A DNA stretch of 64,000 bases, from contig JALFJQ010000050.1 in the NCBI GenBank assembly GCA_022775085.1, forward strand, positions 1 to 64,000, written 5' to 3'. The position numbers and the translations under genes are program-made. This document shows, one piece after another, positions 42,793-52,304 of the stretch (within the stretch, counting starts at the first letter, position 1; each line of letters starts with the position of its first letter). Under the pieces are notes generated by a model. That model did not search any database. It saw only the letters and a program-made list of their open reading frames with translations, and was not told the DNA's origin. The stretch is from Clostridiales bacterium (GTDB lineage: Bacteria > Bacillota > Clostridia > Oscillospirales > Oscillospiraceae).

Positions 42793-43869
42793 ATGACACA
42801 GCGCGAGCGGCAGATTTTGCAGCTCATTGAAGCTGACCCCATGATCTCCCAGCAGGAAATCGCGGACACGCTGGGCATCACCCGCTCCTCCGCGGCAGTC
42901 CACATCTCCAATCTGATGAAGAAAGGCTGCATCGCGGGAAAGGGCTACGTCCTGCGCAGCGGCAGCTATGTTGTGGTGGTGGGCGGCGTCAATGTGGACA
43001 TCGGCGGGCATTCCTTCGCCCCGCTGATCGCGGCGGATTCCAACCCCGGCAGCGTCAGCGTCAGCTTGGGCGGCGTTGGGCGAAATATCGCACACAATAT
43101 GAGCCTGATGGGGTTGGACGTACGGCTGCTGACGGCCTACGGCGACGACTTTCATGGGCAGCAGGTGGCTGCTTCCTGTTCGGAACTGGGCATCGACCTG
43201 AGTCACGCCCTTCGGGTCTCCGGCGGCACCACCTCCACGTATCTGTATCTGGCGGATCCGGCAGGAGAAATGGCGCTGGCGGTGTCGGATATGTCCATCT
43301 GCGAAAAGATCACCCCCGCTTACCTGGCAGCGAATCTGCCCATATTGCAAAATGCCCAGGTCATCGTAGCGGACACCAACATCCCCGCCGAGTCTCTGCG
43401 GTATCTGGCGGAAAATGTCACCGTCCCCCTGTTTGTTGACCCGGTGTCCACAGCGAAAGCGGAAAAGCTCCGGCCCATTTTGAATCGCATCCACACCCTG
43501 AAGCCCAATCGTCTGGAAGCGGAGCTGCTGTCCGGCGTGAGGATCGAAAACCGTGCGGATGTGGAAACGGCCGCCGATGTGCTCACCGGCCTGGGCGTGC
43601 ACCGCATATTTCTCTCACTGGGTGCGCAGGGCGTATACGCCGCCATGGGAGAGCGGAAATTATGGCTTCCCACCACCCCCGGTCAGATGGTGAACACCAC
43701 CGGCTGCGGCGATGCCTTTATGGCGGCTCTGGTCTGGGCATACTTAGAGGGCAGTGATCTGGAAACCACCGCAAGGGCGGGCCTTGCCGCCGGTTCCATT
43801 GCCATGGAGTCCCCGGAAACCATTAACCCCCAAATGTCCGCCCCTGCTCTGCGAAAAAGGATGGAATAG
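42793..43869 (+). CDS. psuK: Pseudouridine kinase with N-terminal winged HTH (PfkB family)
   Basis: 358 residues. Residues 1-58 form an Lrp/MarR-like HTH: QLIEADPMISQQEIADTLGI, then SSAAVHISNLMKKGCI. The rest is a PfkB kinase: VVGGVNVDIGG, the GGVGRNIAHN loop, and the C-terminal NTTGCGDAFMAAL with the catalytic aspartate. The adjacent psuG fixes the substrate as pseudouridine. The fused DNA-binding domain and the promoter palindrome suggest a trigger enzyme that senses its substrate. Confidence 0.9.
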   Translation: MTQRERQILQLIEADPMISQQEIADTLGITRSSAAVHISNLMKKGCIAGKGYVLRSGSYVVVVGGVNVDIGGHSFAPLIAADSNPGSVSVSLGGVGRNIAHNMSLMGLDVRLLTAYGDDFHGQQVAASCSELGIDLSHALRVSGGTTSTYLYLADPAGEMALAVSDMSICEKITPAYLAANLPILQNAQVIVADTNIPAESLRYLAENVTVPLFVDPVSTAKAEKLRPILNRIHTLKPNRLEAELLSGVRIENRADVETAADVLTGLGVHRIFLSLGAQGVYAAMGERKLWLPTTPGQMVNTTGCGDAFMAALVWAYLEGSDLETTARAGLAAGSIAMESPETINPQMSAPALRKRME

Positions 43870-43875
43870 CGTACA

Positions 43876-43915
43876 CTCCGTAGGGGCGTCGGTGACGCCG
43901 CCCTCTACGAAAAAC
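43876..43915. repeat. CGTAGGGGCG-type hairpin repeat
   Basis: GGGGCGTCGGTGACGCCGCCC between CCGTAG and CTACG ends. The same terminal motif occurs at 63236-63330. It lies between psuK and psuG. Confidence 0.65.
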
Positions 43916-43936
43916 AAATATAAAGGAATGTCGATT

Positions 43937-44857
<921 letters not shown>

Positions 44858-44989
44858 ATTCTCCGTTTTCAGGAGGGGAACGCTTCCCCTCCTGAAAAAA
44901 TGCCCAATTTCCGAAAAAAAGGATTGCAAATTCCTTCAGTTCATGATATAATTCCCACTGTGTCCGTTCAAAGGATGACGCTCCAACAT

Positions 44990-45064
44990 TGGGATGTCGC
45001 CAAGCGGTAAGGCATCAGACTTTGACTCTGACATTCGTCGGTTCGAATCCGGCCATCCCAGCCA
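44990..45064 (+). tRNA. tRNA-Gln (anticodon TTG)
   Basis: Acceptor TGGGATG/CATCCCA, discriminator G, encoded CCA, anticodon loop CTTTGAC and T-loop TTCGAAT. Confidence 0.95.
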
Positions 45065-45069
45065 AATAT

Positions 45070-45145
45070 GATCCGCTAGCTCAGTCGGCAGAGCAACTGC
45101 CTTTTAAGCAGTGGGTCCGGAGTTCGAATCTCCGGCGGGTCACCA
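45070..45145 (+). tRNA. tRNA-Lys (anticodon TTT)
   Basis: Acceptor GATCCGC with its complement GCGGGTC, encoded CCA, anticodon loop CTTTTAA and T-loop TTCGAAT. It lies five bases after tRNA-Gln. The lower-GC island begins just beyond it. Confidence 0.95.
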
Positions 45146-45146
45146 A

Positions 45147-45180
45147 AACCCTGAAAGCTCTAGGGCTTTCAGGGTTTTTC
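45147..45180 (+). terminator. Terminator of the tRNA-Gln/tRNA-Lys transcript
   Basis: Stem ACCCTGAAAGC / GCTTTCAGGGT followed by TTTTC. Confidence 0.9.
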
Positions 45181-45200
45181 GTATCTTCGCTCATCATCAC

Positions 45201-45247
45201 CAGACCCACTGCCTAAACCCCAATTTTTGAGAAAGGCAGTGGGTCTG
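45201..45247. other. Inverted repeat at the island edge (possible recombination site)
   Basis: Arms CAGACCCACTGCCT and AGGCAGTGGGTCTG flank an AT-rich centre, directly before the integrase gene. GCAGTGGGTC is also present in tRNA-Lys (about 45108-45117). It may be an attachment or arm site, or an integrase operator. Confidence 0.5.
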
Positions 45248-45251
45248 ATTT

Positions 45252-46184
45252 ATGGCAAAAAAGCGAATGCAAATGGCTCAAAAAAGTTGGAAAATTGAGG
45301 AAATCTTTCCTCGCTTTGTGAATGCGCAAATGGCGAAGGGCGTGAGTGACAAAACGGTTCTGACCTACAATCGTCACTTTCGCAGTCTGGGGTATCATCT
45401 GGACATGACAATGACCTTTGACGAACTGACAAAGGAAGCCTTGGATTCCATGCTGGTGTCTTTGCGCAAGAGCGGCGTGTCACCCAATACAATTAGCAGT
45501 TACGCACGGGTGTTCCGCACATTTCTGAAATGGTGCAGAGCCGAGGGCTACACAGATTTAAGCCTCCCCAACATTCAGGACAAGGAAACCGTGAAAGGCT
45601 CGTACACAGACGAAGAACTCATCGCCCTTTTGAGGAAGCCCGCAAAAGACTGCGATTTCTGTGAGTATCGGAATTGGGTCATTGTGAACTTCTTAATCAA
45701 TTCTGGCTGCCGTGCGGGAACAATCCGCAACATTCAAAACAGGGATGTTTCTCTGTCTGACAAGCGTGTGATCTACCGTCATACCAAAACAGGAAAATTG
45801 CAATCGGTTCCTCTGTGCAGCCAAATGGCAAAGATATTGTCGGAATACATGGGCATTCGTGGTGGCGCACCCGAAGACTATTTGTTCTGTACGGTTTATG
45901 GAGAAATGATGTCTGAAAACGCGCTTTCCTGTGCAATCAAGAAATATAATCACAAGCGTGGGGTAAGCCGAACAAGCATACATCTTTTTCGGCATACATT
46001 TGCCCGAAAGTTCCTTGTGGATTGCGGTGGGGATGCACTGATTCTCCAAAAGCTGTTGGGACACAGCACCCTTGCCATGACAAAACACTATTGTGCCATC
46101 TATGACACGGACATTTCAGACAATTTCGATTCCTTCTCACCGCTGGCTCAGTTGACAAAAGAGAAAGCAAGGATTCATAAATGA
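45252..46184 (+). CDS. Tyrosine recombinase/integrase
   Basis: 310 residues. The N-terminal SAM-like core-binding domain (about 12-105) is followed by the catalytic domain with Arg in NSGCRAGTIRN, HLFRHTFARKF (H-x-x-R), LLGHSTLAMTKHY (His and the nucleophile Tyr). It resembles XerC/D-like integrases of Firmicutes islands. It lies immediately beyond tRNA-Lys, and it is the first gene with clearly lower GC than the flanks. It probably inserted the island. Confidence 0.92.
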   Translation: MAKKRMQMAQKSWKIEEIFPRFVNAQMAKGVSDKTVLTYNRHFRSLGYHLDMTMTFDELTKEALDSMLVSLRKSGVSPNTISSYARVFRTFLKWCRAEGYTDLSLPNIQDKETVKGSYTDEELIALLRKPAKDCDFCEYRNWVIVNFLINSGCRAGTIRNIQNRDVSLSDKRVIYRHTKTGKLQSVPLCSQMAKILSEYMGIRGGAPEDYLFCTVYGEMMSENALSCAIKKYNHKRGVSRTSIHLFRHTFARKFLVDCGGDALILQKLLGHSTLAMTKHYCAIYDTDISDNFDSFSPLAQLTKEKARIHK

Positions 46185-46198
46185 TGAAGAAGTAAACA

Positions 46199-46238
46199 AA
46201 AAAGGAGTAAGATTCAAACGAGAATCTTACTCCTTTTT
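46199..46238. terminator. Bidirectional terminator between integrase and DUF4062 gene
   Basis: Stem AAAAAGGAGTAAGATTC / GAATCTTACTCCTTTTT with T runs on both strands. Confidence 0.93.
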
Positions 46239-46246
46239 AACATCTT

Positions 46247-47245
46247 TTATTCTTCTTTTACTATCTTGCGAACTAAAATCATCTTATTTCTTTCAAGTTC
46301 ACCTTTAGTAGTTAACCCCCAGTAGATTACTGTTTGGGCTTCATTCCATGATGAATAAACAAGATTAAGTGCTTTCAACTGGTTTAATATTTTCTTGATA
46401 AGCTGCGTATCCGAAAATCTATAGTTATGCGACTCTTTGGGGAACAGATTCTCTCTCAATGTAGCATCTATGCCTCTTTCTGTTAATGCAACCCCCATCA
46501 TCTCTGTCGCAATGATTTTGAATAGTTCTGGTAACATTTTCTCAATCTTTCCGTTTGTATATGTTTTATTGGGATTCTGTCTTCTGTATTCAATGACAAC
46601 AGAATAATCGTCATACGCAACATCACTCACCGTAGTCAAAGAAATAATCTGTTTTTTTGCAGCATTCAGGTCTGCTGCAAATTTATCTCGTTCCTTTTGT
46701 AGTTTCATAATTTCACGTCGGAGGGAAGCTTCATCGTAATCAGTAGCCCTCTGCCAACCAGGTCGTTGAATCTGCTTGGTTGCTCGCATAATAGAAACTG
46801 CCACAGCACCAGTAAGCTCATCCTGAGTTTTCCATATTGTTGCCAATCGGTTAGTCAACGCCTTTTGCCTAAAGGAGTCTAATGCAGCAATCTTTTTGGG
46901 GTCTTTTTCTTTTTTATCTTCCGAAACTTCAACGGACTCGTCTAATGCGAAAACAAGGACAGGAATACCGAGTTCTTTTGCGTATTCATACTCCATTTCT
47001 GTGTAACTCAGCCCTGTTTGTTCGTTGATAGAGCCATACCTCTTGCCGATAATCAGGATATAATAGTCGCACAATTCTATGACTTTTTTAATCACTTCAA
47101 ATTGTTCAACATCGGACGCAACAAAGGCTTCCATACCCGCCGGAATACAATCTGCCATCAGCAAAATATCCAAAATTTTGCGGCGTTCTTCCTTTAGATC
47201 AGCATAGGTCGAGCTGATAAAAACTTGATACTTTTTCTCTGCCAT
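46247..47245 (-). CDS. DUF4062 domain protein (candidate defence effector)
   Basis: 332 residues. The N-terminal DUF4062 (about 5-115) shows YQVFISSTYADLKEERR, CDYYILIIGKRYGS and YTEMEYEYAKELGIPVLVF, a TIR-like fold. A coiled coil follows (about 170-200, LRREIMKLQKERDKFAADL). The C-terminal winged-helix-like domain (about 225-330) contains SDTQLIKKILNQLKAL. DUF4062 occurs as an effector-like domain in antiviral NTPases; a stand-alone role is inference. It is 13 bases downstream of a WYL regulator in a mobile island. Confidence 0.8.
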   Translation of the reverse strand: MAEKKYQVFISSTYADLKEERRKILDILLMADCIPAGMEAFVASDVEQFEVIKKVIELCDYYILIIGKRYGSINEQTGLSYTEMEYEYAKELGIPVLVFALDESVEVSEDKKEKDPKKIAALDSFRQKALTNRLATIWKTQDELTGAVAVSIMRATKQIQRPGWQRATDYDEASLRREIMKLQKERDKFAADLNAAKKQIISLTTVSDVAYDDYSVVIEYRRQNPNKTYTNGKIEKMLPELFKIIATEMMGVALTERGIDATLRENLFPKESHNYRFSDTQLIKKILNQLKALNLVYSSWNEAQTVIYWGLTTKGELERNKMILVRKIVKEE

Positions 47246-47258
47246 ATTTTATCCTCTT

Positions 47259-48440
47259 TTAATACATTTCCCGAATCTTATCCATGTACGCTCTGAATTG
47301 GTCAAGCACTGCATCAGGGTAAAGAATCTTCGCCTTTTTGCCAAATCCCAAAATCCAGCCGAAGAATTGGTCGCTGATTTCCACCTTTGCGGTCACGCTG
47401 AAGTGGGTATCATCCACCCTGGCATACTGGACATCCTTTGTGCCAAACCGATCCACAACTGCATCCAAGAGAGGATTGATGAAACGAATCTCCACGAGCC
47501 GCTGCTCGCCGCCGTACATGGAGAAAACCCGCTTGGTGTATGTTTTCAGGTCGATCCGTTTGAACACTTCCTCGCCGTCTCTTGGCTCACCAGTGAAACG
47601 AATATCTTTCATGCGGTCAACACGATAGGTTCTCATTTCCTGAGAGTAGTCATCAAAAGCCAGAAGATAGTAGTTGCCGTCGTTGATGAGCAACTGGAAG
47701 GGGCTGACTGTGTACCTGGCTCCGTGGCGGCGTTCCACCTGTTTGCTCATGTCGCTGACAGAATACTTCAGGTACTTGAAGGTGATCTTCTCAGGGGTGT
47801 GAGGTTCGCCGTCCAGGTGGCGGCTCATAGCGTCGTTGATGGCGGCGATGTTGTTCATCACGCTTCGATTGTCCGTCTTTACTCTGTCCGTCAGAAATGC
47901 GTTATGCTTGATTCTGGTAGCCTGTTCCTCGCTGACAAAATCACAAATCACATCTACAAGCCGTTTTGCCTGTCCTTCCGCAATGAATTTGGCAGCGTAG
48001 ACGCACTCAGCCAGAAGCCGCATATCAGAAACCTCAAACTTCCGCTGCCGCACATAAAAGCCCTTCTTGTTTTTATCGTACAGGACAGTTTTCAGTTCAT
48101 TCAATTCTTCTTCATCGCCCGATTCTTCCGCTTCCGCAAATATCCTGTCTGCTTCATCCAAATCAATGTCCTCTTGGAGCATAAGCATAATGCGGTTGAT
48201 GTCCTCAATGTCCCGATAAATAGAACGGCGTTCCGCAGAAATACCGCAGTCCTCCAAATAGCCGATGATGTCATAAGCGGATTTGGTGTTGTTTTCGTCG
48301 GAGTATTTCAGAAGGTATTGTAGAACCACATAGAGCTTCAGCTTTTGATTGGTCTGCTTGCCATGCTTGGCAATGATCTTTCCTTCCAAAAGACGGTCAG
48401 CCTTTCGGGTTACTTTCTTGTAGACAATTTCATCAGCCAT
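47259..48440 (-). CDS. WYL-domain transcriptional regulator
   Basis: 393 residues from ATG 48440. The N-terminal HTH (about 20-110) has KLYVVLQYLLKYSDENN and SAERRSIYRDIEDINRIM. The WYL domain follows (about 190-300), with YTVSPFQLLINDGNYYLLAFD and the WCX-like C-terminal EIRFINPLLDAVVDRFG. Such proteins often control defence genes in response to nucleic acid ligands. A 10-base-arm palindrome, CTATTTGAAA...TTTCAAATAG, lies directly upstream of the start. Confidence 0.88.
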   Translation of the reverse strand: MADEIVYKKVTRKADRLLEGKIIAKHGKQTNQKLKLYVVLQYLLKYSDENNTKSAYDIIGYLEDCGISAERRSIYRDIEDINRIMLMLQEDIDLDEADRIFAEAEESGDEEELNELKTVLYDKNKKGFYVRQRKFEVSDMRLLAECVYAAKFIAEGQAKRLVDVICDFVSEEQATRIKHNAFLTDRVKTDNRSVMNNIAAINDAMSRHLDGEPHTPEKITFKYLKYSVSDMSKQVERRHGARYTVSPFQLLINDGNYYLLAFDDYSQEMRTYRVDRMKDIRFTGEPRDGEEVFKRIDLKTYTKRVFSMYGGEQRLVEIRFINPLLDAVVDRFGTKDVQYARVDDTHFSVTAKVEISDQFFGWILGFGKKAKILYPDAVLDQFRAYMDKIREMY

Positions 48441-48453
48441 GAGCGGCAACCCC

Positions 48454-48496
48454 CTATTTGAAAGTTCATTTTCAAATAGTATAGCATACAAAATGG
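48454..48496 (-). promoter_or_regulatory. WYL-operon -10 region and palindromic operator
   Basis: A perfect inverted repeat, CTATTTGAAA (48454-48463) and TTTCAAATAG (48470-48479), lies downstream of a TATACT -10 at about 48478-48483 (leftward). The -35 is weak, which suggests activation or tight control. Confidence 0.7.
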
Positions 48497-48638
48497 AAAG
48501 AGAAAAGTAAACGAACACGTGAAATCATCAAAAATACTTGCTTTTCTTCGTCTTTATTTATATAATGCAATACGAGAATTTACGGATATCGGAATACACA
48601 CTTCTTGATTATGTCCGTAACGATAAGGCGGAAGTGAT

Positions 48639-50372
48639 ATGGAAGAAAAGAAACTGACTGGTTATCCCTCAATTGATAAGCCCTGGCTGAAATATTACTC
48701 AGAGGAAGCAGTTAATGCAAAGCTACCGGAGTATACCATGTTTGAATACCTCTGGCGGAGCAATAAAGATCATCTTGGAGATACCGCACTGCGGTATTTT
48801 GATCGCAAAATCTCCTTTGGTGAGATGTTTGACAATATCGAAAAAGCAGCAAAAGCATTTACTGCAATTGGACTGAAAAAAGGCGATATTATTATCATGG
48901 CAACTGTTACCACTCCTGAAACGGTCTATGCTTTCTATGCACTGAACCGGTTGGGTATTATTCCGAACATGGTAGACCCTCGCACAAGTGCAGAGGGAAT
49001 CCGGGAATATATCCGAGAAGTGGATGCCAAGGTTGTTCTGACCCTGAATGTTGCCTATCCCAAAATCGAAAAGGCAATTGCTGGAACAAATGTTAAGAAG
49101 ATTATTGTCACATCTCCTGGAGACTCTGTGCCGCCTGTTAAGAAAACGTTGTTTTCGTTCTCTGAAAAAATCAAGGGAAACACCTATAATTATGCAAAAA
49201 ACTGTGTGGTATGGAAACAGTTTATCGCAAATGGAAGCAATACCGTACCCAAGGACATGCCCTACGAAAAGGATTTCTGCTGTGTGATTGTCCATACGGG
49301 TGGTACTACAGGTATGCCTAAAGGTGTTATGCTGAGCAATGAAAACGTCAATGCACTGGTGCTGCAGAGTATCTTAACCGGCATTGATATGAAACGTGAA
49401 CACACCTGGATGGATATTATGCCTCCTTTTATCGCTTATGGCATTGGAATGGGTCTGCATCTGCCCTTAATAATTGGTATGGAAACAATCCTGATACCAT
49501 CTTTTGATGCAAGTAAGTTTGATAAGCTGCTGCTCAAGCACAAACCGATTCATATGGTAGGAGTGCCATCTTATTGGGGCGTAATCATCAATAGCAAAAA
49601 ACTTGCCAAGAAGGATTTGTCCTATATCATTGCGCCTACCGTTGGCGGCGATACCATGGATGCTACGCTAGAGAAAAATGCAAATGCTTTTCTCCAGGAG
49701 CATGGCTGCCGATATCCGATTACAAAGGGATATGGCATGACTGAAGTATGTGCAGGTGTTTCTGGTACAGTTGACGCTAACAACGAGATTGGCAGCGTCG
49801 GCATTCCCTTTGTCAAAACCATTATTTCGGTATTTGATCTGGAAACTGGAGAGGAATTGAAGTATAACGAACAAGGCGAAATTTGTATCAGCGGTCCCAA
49901 TGTAATGCTTGGATATTATGAAAACGAAGCTGCAACCAATGCAATCAAACGAGTACATAAGGATGGCACAGTCTGGATTCATTCTGGAGATATCGGTTAC
50001 ATGAATGAAAATGGTAGTCTGTACATTGTTGACCGCGTGAAGAAAATGATCGTCCGCTACGATGGGTTTAAGGTTTTTCCGTCGCTTATCGAAAAAACAG
50101 TATCTTCTCACTATGCTGTTGTATCCTGCTGTGCCGTAGGCACTCCTGACAAAGAACATGCACAGGGCAAACTACCTGTTGTATTTGTGGTTCTGAAACC
50201 TGAATGTACTGGTAAACAGAAAGAAATCGAGTCAGAACTTAACTTGTTGTGCCAAAAAGAGCTTCCCGAGTATGCTCAGCCTATTGGGTTTAAGTTTGTG
50301 GAAAAACTTCCATTAACTCCTATTGGCAAAGTGGACTTCCGCTTATTGGAAAAGGAAGTATCTGTTCGGTAA
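48639..50372 (+). CDS. AMP-binding acyl-CoA synthetase-like enzyme
   Basis: 577 residues of the ANL superfamily. The P-loop-like motif is VHTGGTTGMPKGVML (about residue 220). A5 is in KGYGMTEVCAG, A7 in IHSGDIGYMNENG, A8 in DRVKKMIVRYDGFKVFP, and A10 in PLTPIGKVDFRLLE, which carries the catalytic lysine. It would activate a carboxylic acid as an adenylate, probably to a CoA thioester. It is an island gene of lower GC, with a convergent acyltransferase downstream. The substrate is unknown. Confidence 0.9.
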   Translation: MEEKKLTGYPSIDKPWLKYYSEEAVNAKLPEYTMFEYLWRSNKDHLGDTALRYFDRKISFGEMFDNIEKAAKAFTAIGLKKGDIIIMATVTTPETVYAFYALNRLGIIPNMVDPRTSAEGIREYIREVDAKVVLTLNVAYPKIEKAIAGTNVKKIIVTSPGDSVPPVKKTLFSFSEKIKGNTYNYAKNCVVWKQFIANGSNTVPKDMPYEKDFCCVIVHTGGTTGMPKGVMLSNENVNALVLQSILTGIDMKREHTWMDIMPPFIAYGIGMGLHLPLIIGMETILIPSFDASKFDKLLLKHKPIHMVGVPSYWGVIINSKKLAKKDLSYIIAPTVGGDTMDATLEKNANAFLQEHGCRYPITKGYGMTEVCAGVSGTVDANNEIGSVGIPFVKTIISVFDLETGEELKYNEQGEICISGPNVMLGYYENEAATNAIKRVHKDGTVWIHSGDIGYMNENGSLYIVDRVKKMIVRYDGFKVFPSLIEKTVSSHYAVVSCCAVGTPDKEHAQGKLPVVFVVLKPECTGKQKEIESELNLLCQKELPEYAQPIGFKFVEKLPLTPIGKVDFRLLEKEVSVR

Positions 50373-50390
50373 GTTGATTAGGAGAATGAT

Positions 50391-50557
50391 ATGGAAATAA
50401 AATAACAAATTACAAGCTGGCAATCAAACTCAGTACAGGGCGAATCAAGTCTTTGAAAAGCATTATTGCTTTACTGTCAGTTATTGGCCTACTCCATTTT
50501 AGTTTGTCTTTGGTAGTAATCTGTATCACTTATTCCAGTTCTCCTGCAAATATCTGA
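50391..50557 (+). pseudogene. Possible frameshifted small membrane protein gene
   Basis: ATG 50391 follows TTAGGAGAATGAT but meets a stop after four codons (MEIK). In the next frame a continuous run begins NYKLAIKLSTGRIKSLKS and continues with a membrane-like IIALLSVIGLLHFSLSLVV segment, stopping at 50557 inside the end of the acyltransferase gene. A two-base deletion or one-base insertion would join the two. I do not recognise the family. Confidence 0.4.
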
Positions 50558-51476
50558 CGAGGTCATATCTCTTATCTTCTTCACGGCGGGCGAGGATAGG
50601 TGCCAAGATAGCGGCATTTTCTGGTGTGATTTTTACATTATCAAAATTTGCCCTGACAGCTTCTGGCGTAGGCGGTAGCTCTTTATCTCGGTAGATCGTT
50701 ACTTCCATGGCCCAATCATCCCGAGTCCATTTGGTCAGGAGGTATTCCCGCATCCGCTCGTCGATATAGTCCAGCCGAGGTTCGGAACCCAGTTCCACCC
50801 GTTTTAACACTGTGGAATGCTCTGCCATCAGTTCATACTTCATGGTTGCCATGGTGTCCCGCAGCTTGTCTAGGGCTTCTTTCTTATCCATACCTGTCAG
50901 ATCCAACGGTTCACCAGCACGGTACCAAATATCCTTTTTCTTATACTCTTGATGCATGGCTATCGGCACAACTTTGCATCCTGTCCGCTGCGCCAAAATC
51001 CAGGGGCTAGCAAACAATGGCTGCACTAACAGGTTTTCGGTATTGTTCCATGCACCCTCGGGATAGATGATAACACTGGTATTGTTGTCCAGCACCCGTA
51101 CCATCTTCTCCACTGCATCCTTCCGACTCTGGGGATTAATCTTGTCCACATACATCATGCCGCACACCCATGCTGCATACAGTAGCGGGTTATGCTCCAC
51201 CTGATCGGGTGTGCCAATCAGAGTATATGCCAGTCTATCAACAACAGCATAGTTTGTAATGATGTCATCCACGAAAAAATGGGTGGATACGAATATGTAT
51301 GGTGTACCTTTTTCAAGTTTGGGATAGGATTCCACATGGATCCGCCGTCCCGATGCCAGACGCAAAATAGGTCTCAGCGCAGGCTTTATGATTTTGCGAA
51401 TCTTAAAGCCCAATGGAGTGGCAAAGTTTTCAGCTGTAGCTGTTTCCACGCGTGTTAAAAAGTAATTTGTCCACAT
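50526..51476 (-). CDS. LPLAT/PlsC-like acyltransferase
   Basis: 316 residues. The acyltransferase motifs are STHFFVDDI (H-x4-D, near residue 90) and IIYPEGAWN (motif III, near 140), with PLLYAAWVCGMMYVDK between them. The C-terminal 120 or so residues form a helical extension not typical of PlsC. It has no clear membrane helix. It probably transfers an acyl chain to a lipid or small molecule, perhaps one activated by the AMP-binding enzyme encoded next door. Promoter TTGAAA, 16 bases, TATAAT at 51553-51580. Confidence 0.82.
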   Translation of the reverse strand: MWTNYFLTRVETATAENFATPLGFKIRKIIKPALRPILRLASGRRIHVESYPKLEKGTPYIFVSTHFFVDDIITNYAVVDRLAYTLIGTPDQVEHNPLLYAAWVCGMMYVDKINPQSRKDAVEKMVRVLDNNTSVIIYPEGAWNNTENLLVQPLFASPWILAQRTGCKVVPIAMHQEYKKKDIWYRAGEPLDLTGMDKKEALDKLRDTMATMKYELMAEHSTVLKRVELGSEPRLDYIDERMREYLLTKWTRDDWAMEVTIYRDKELPPTPEAVRANFDNVKITPENAAILAPILARREEDKRYDLVRYLQENWNK

Positions 51477-51603
51477 ATGTTTTCCTCAACGATCCATTTC
51501 TAAAAAGAATCGCACTCTAATCAAGTCGTATCAATTCGGATTCTATATACAAATTATAACAAATAGTCGTATATTTTCAAGTATTTTCTGAACTTATGCA
51601 AGA

Positions 51604-51634
51604 AAGACAGGAAGCGTTACGCTTCCTGTCTCCG
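51604..51634 (-). terminator. Terminator overlapping the end of the serine recombinase gene
   Basis: Stem GACAGGAAGCG / CGCTTCCTGTC with loop TTA. The stop codon lies in the loop, and a T-rich tail follows leftward. Confidence 0.7.
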
Positions 51635-52177
51635 TGCTCGTATCAATGTACTCTTACTAATCCCCGTCATAGCGGTAATCTGTCGATAGGTCTTCCCCTG
51701 TTCCAAAAGAGAAAGCCCCAGTGCAATCTGCTCCGCCGTGAACTTCTTCGGTCTGCCGTCTTTGAAATTGGGATCTTGTCTGGCAACCGCCTTTCCTGTC
51801 TGCGTTCTCTCCACAATCATGCCCCTTTCGTACTCGGCAAACGCAAGCATGACAGTCAGAATCAAATTACCTGTAAGCGTGTTTTCAACAAGTCCCATGT
51901 TCAAAATATGAACTCTGACACCTTTTTCAAACAACTCCCGAACAACTTGAACGCCCTCAATGGCAGTTCGGGCAAAGCGATCAAGTTTACACACCACAAG
52001 CGTGTCCCCTTCCTGAAGGTCTTCCAAGAGGCTCAGGAACTTCGGTCTGTCCATGGTCTTGCCTGTGAATGCCTCTTTGACTATCTTCTGGCAGCCGTAC
52101 TTCTCAAGGGCGGCAACCTGATCCTCCAAACTGTTTCCATCTCGGCACTGAGCCGCTGTTGATACTCTAGCGTTCAT
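51617..52177 (-). CDS. Serine recombinase (resolvase/invertase family)
   Basis: 186 residues from ATG 52177. The catalytic core keeps Arg4 and the nucleophile Ser6 in MNARVSTAAQ, with KLDRFARTAIEGV and the E-helix AFAEYERGMIVERT. A C-terminal HTH (FTAEQIALGLSLLEQGKTYRQI in segments) binds DNA. It is a short resolvase type. The usual tyrosine before ARVST is replaced by MN, the same start shared with the next gene upstream, which suggests a swapped 5' end. Confidence 0.9.
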   Translation of the reverse strand: MNARVSTAAQCRDGNSLEDQVAALEKYGCQKIVKEAFTGKTMDRPKFLSLLEDLQEGDTLVVCKLDRFARTAIEGVQVVRELFEKGVRVHILNMGLVENTLTGNLILTVMLAFAEYERGMIVERTQTGKAVARQDPNFKDGRPKKFTAEQIALGLSLLEQGKTYRQITAMTGISKSTLIRARRQEA

Positions 52178-52192
52178 TGTTGTTTCCTCCAT

Positions 52193-52304
52193 GTAAAATA
52201 GTTGTTAGTTTTTTCTTAGGAATTTGTGTTCCCCTTGTTTGTATCTTTATTATATCAGGTGGCTTTCGGAACCAGTCGTTTTTGTGGTACTGGTTTTCGG
52301 GGTA
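52193..52304 (-). repeat. Cassette leader, copy 1
   Basis: Leftward it reads AACGACTGGTTCC, then CTGATATAATAAAG, then GGGGAACACAAA, then a Shine-Dalgarno site and ATGAACGCTA. The same sequence of motifs occurs at 52719-52852. An inverted repeat, AACCAGT/ACTGGTT, lies at the upstream side. Confidence 0.7.

Noticed and set aside
45693..46170. Antisense open frames of 77-131 codons over the integrase gene
   Set aside because: They have no ribosome sites or recognisable motifs, and they follow the codon pattern of the integrase on the other strand.
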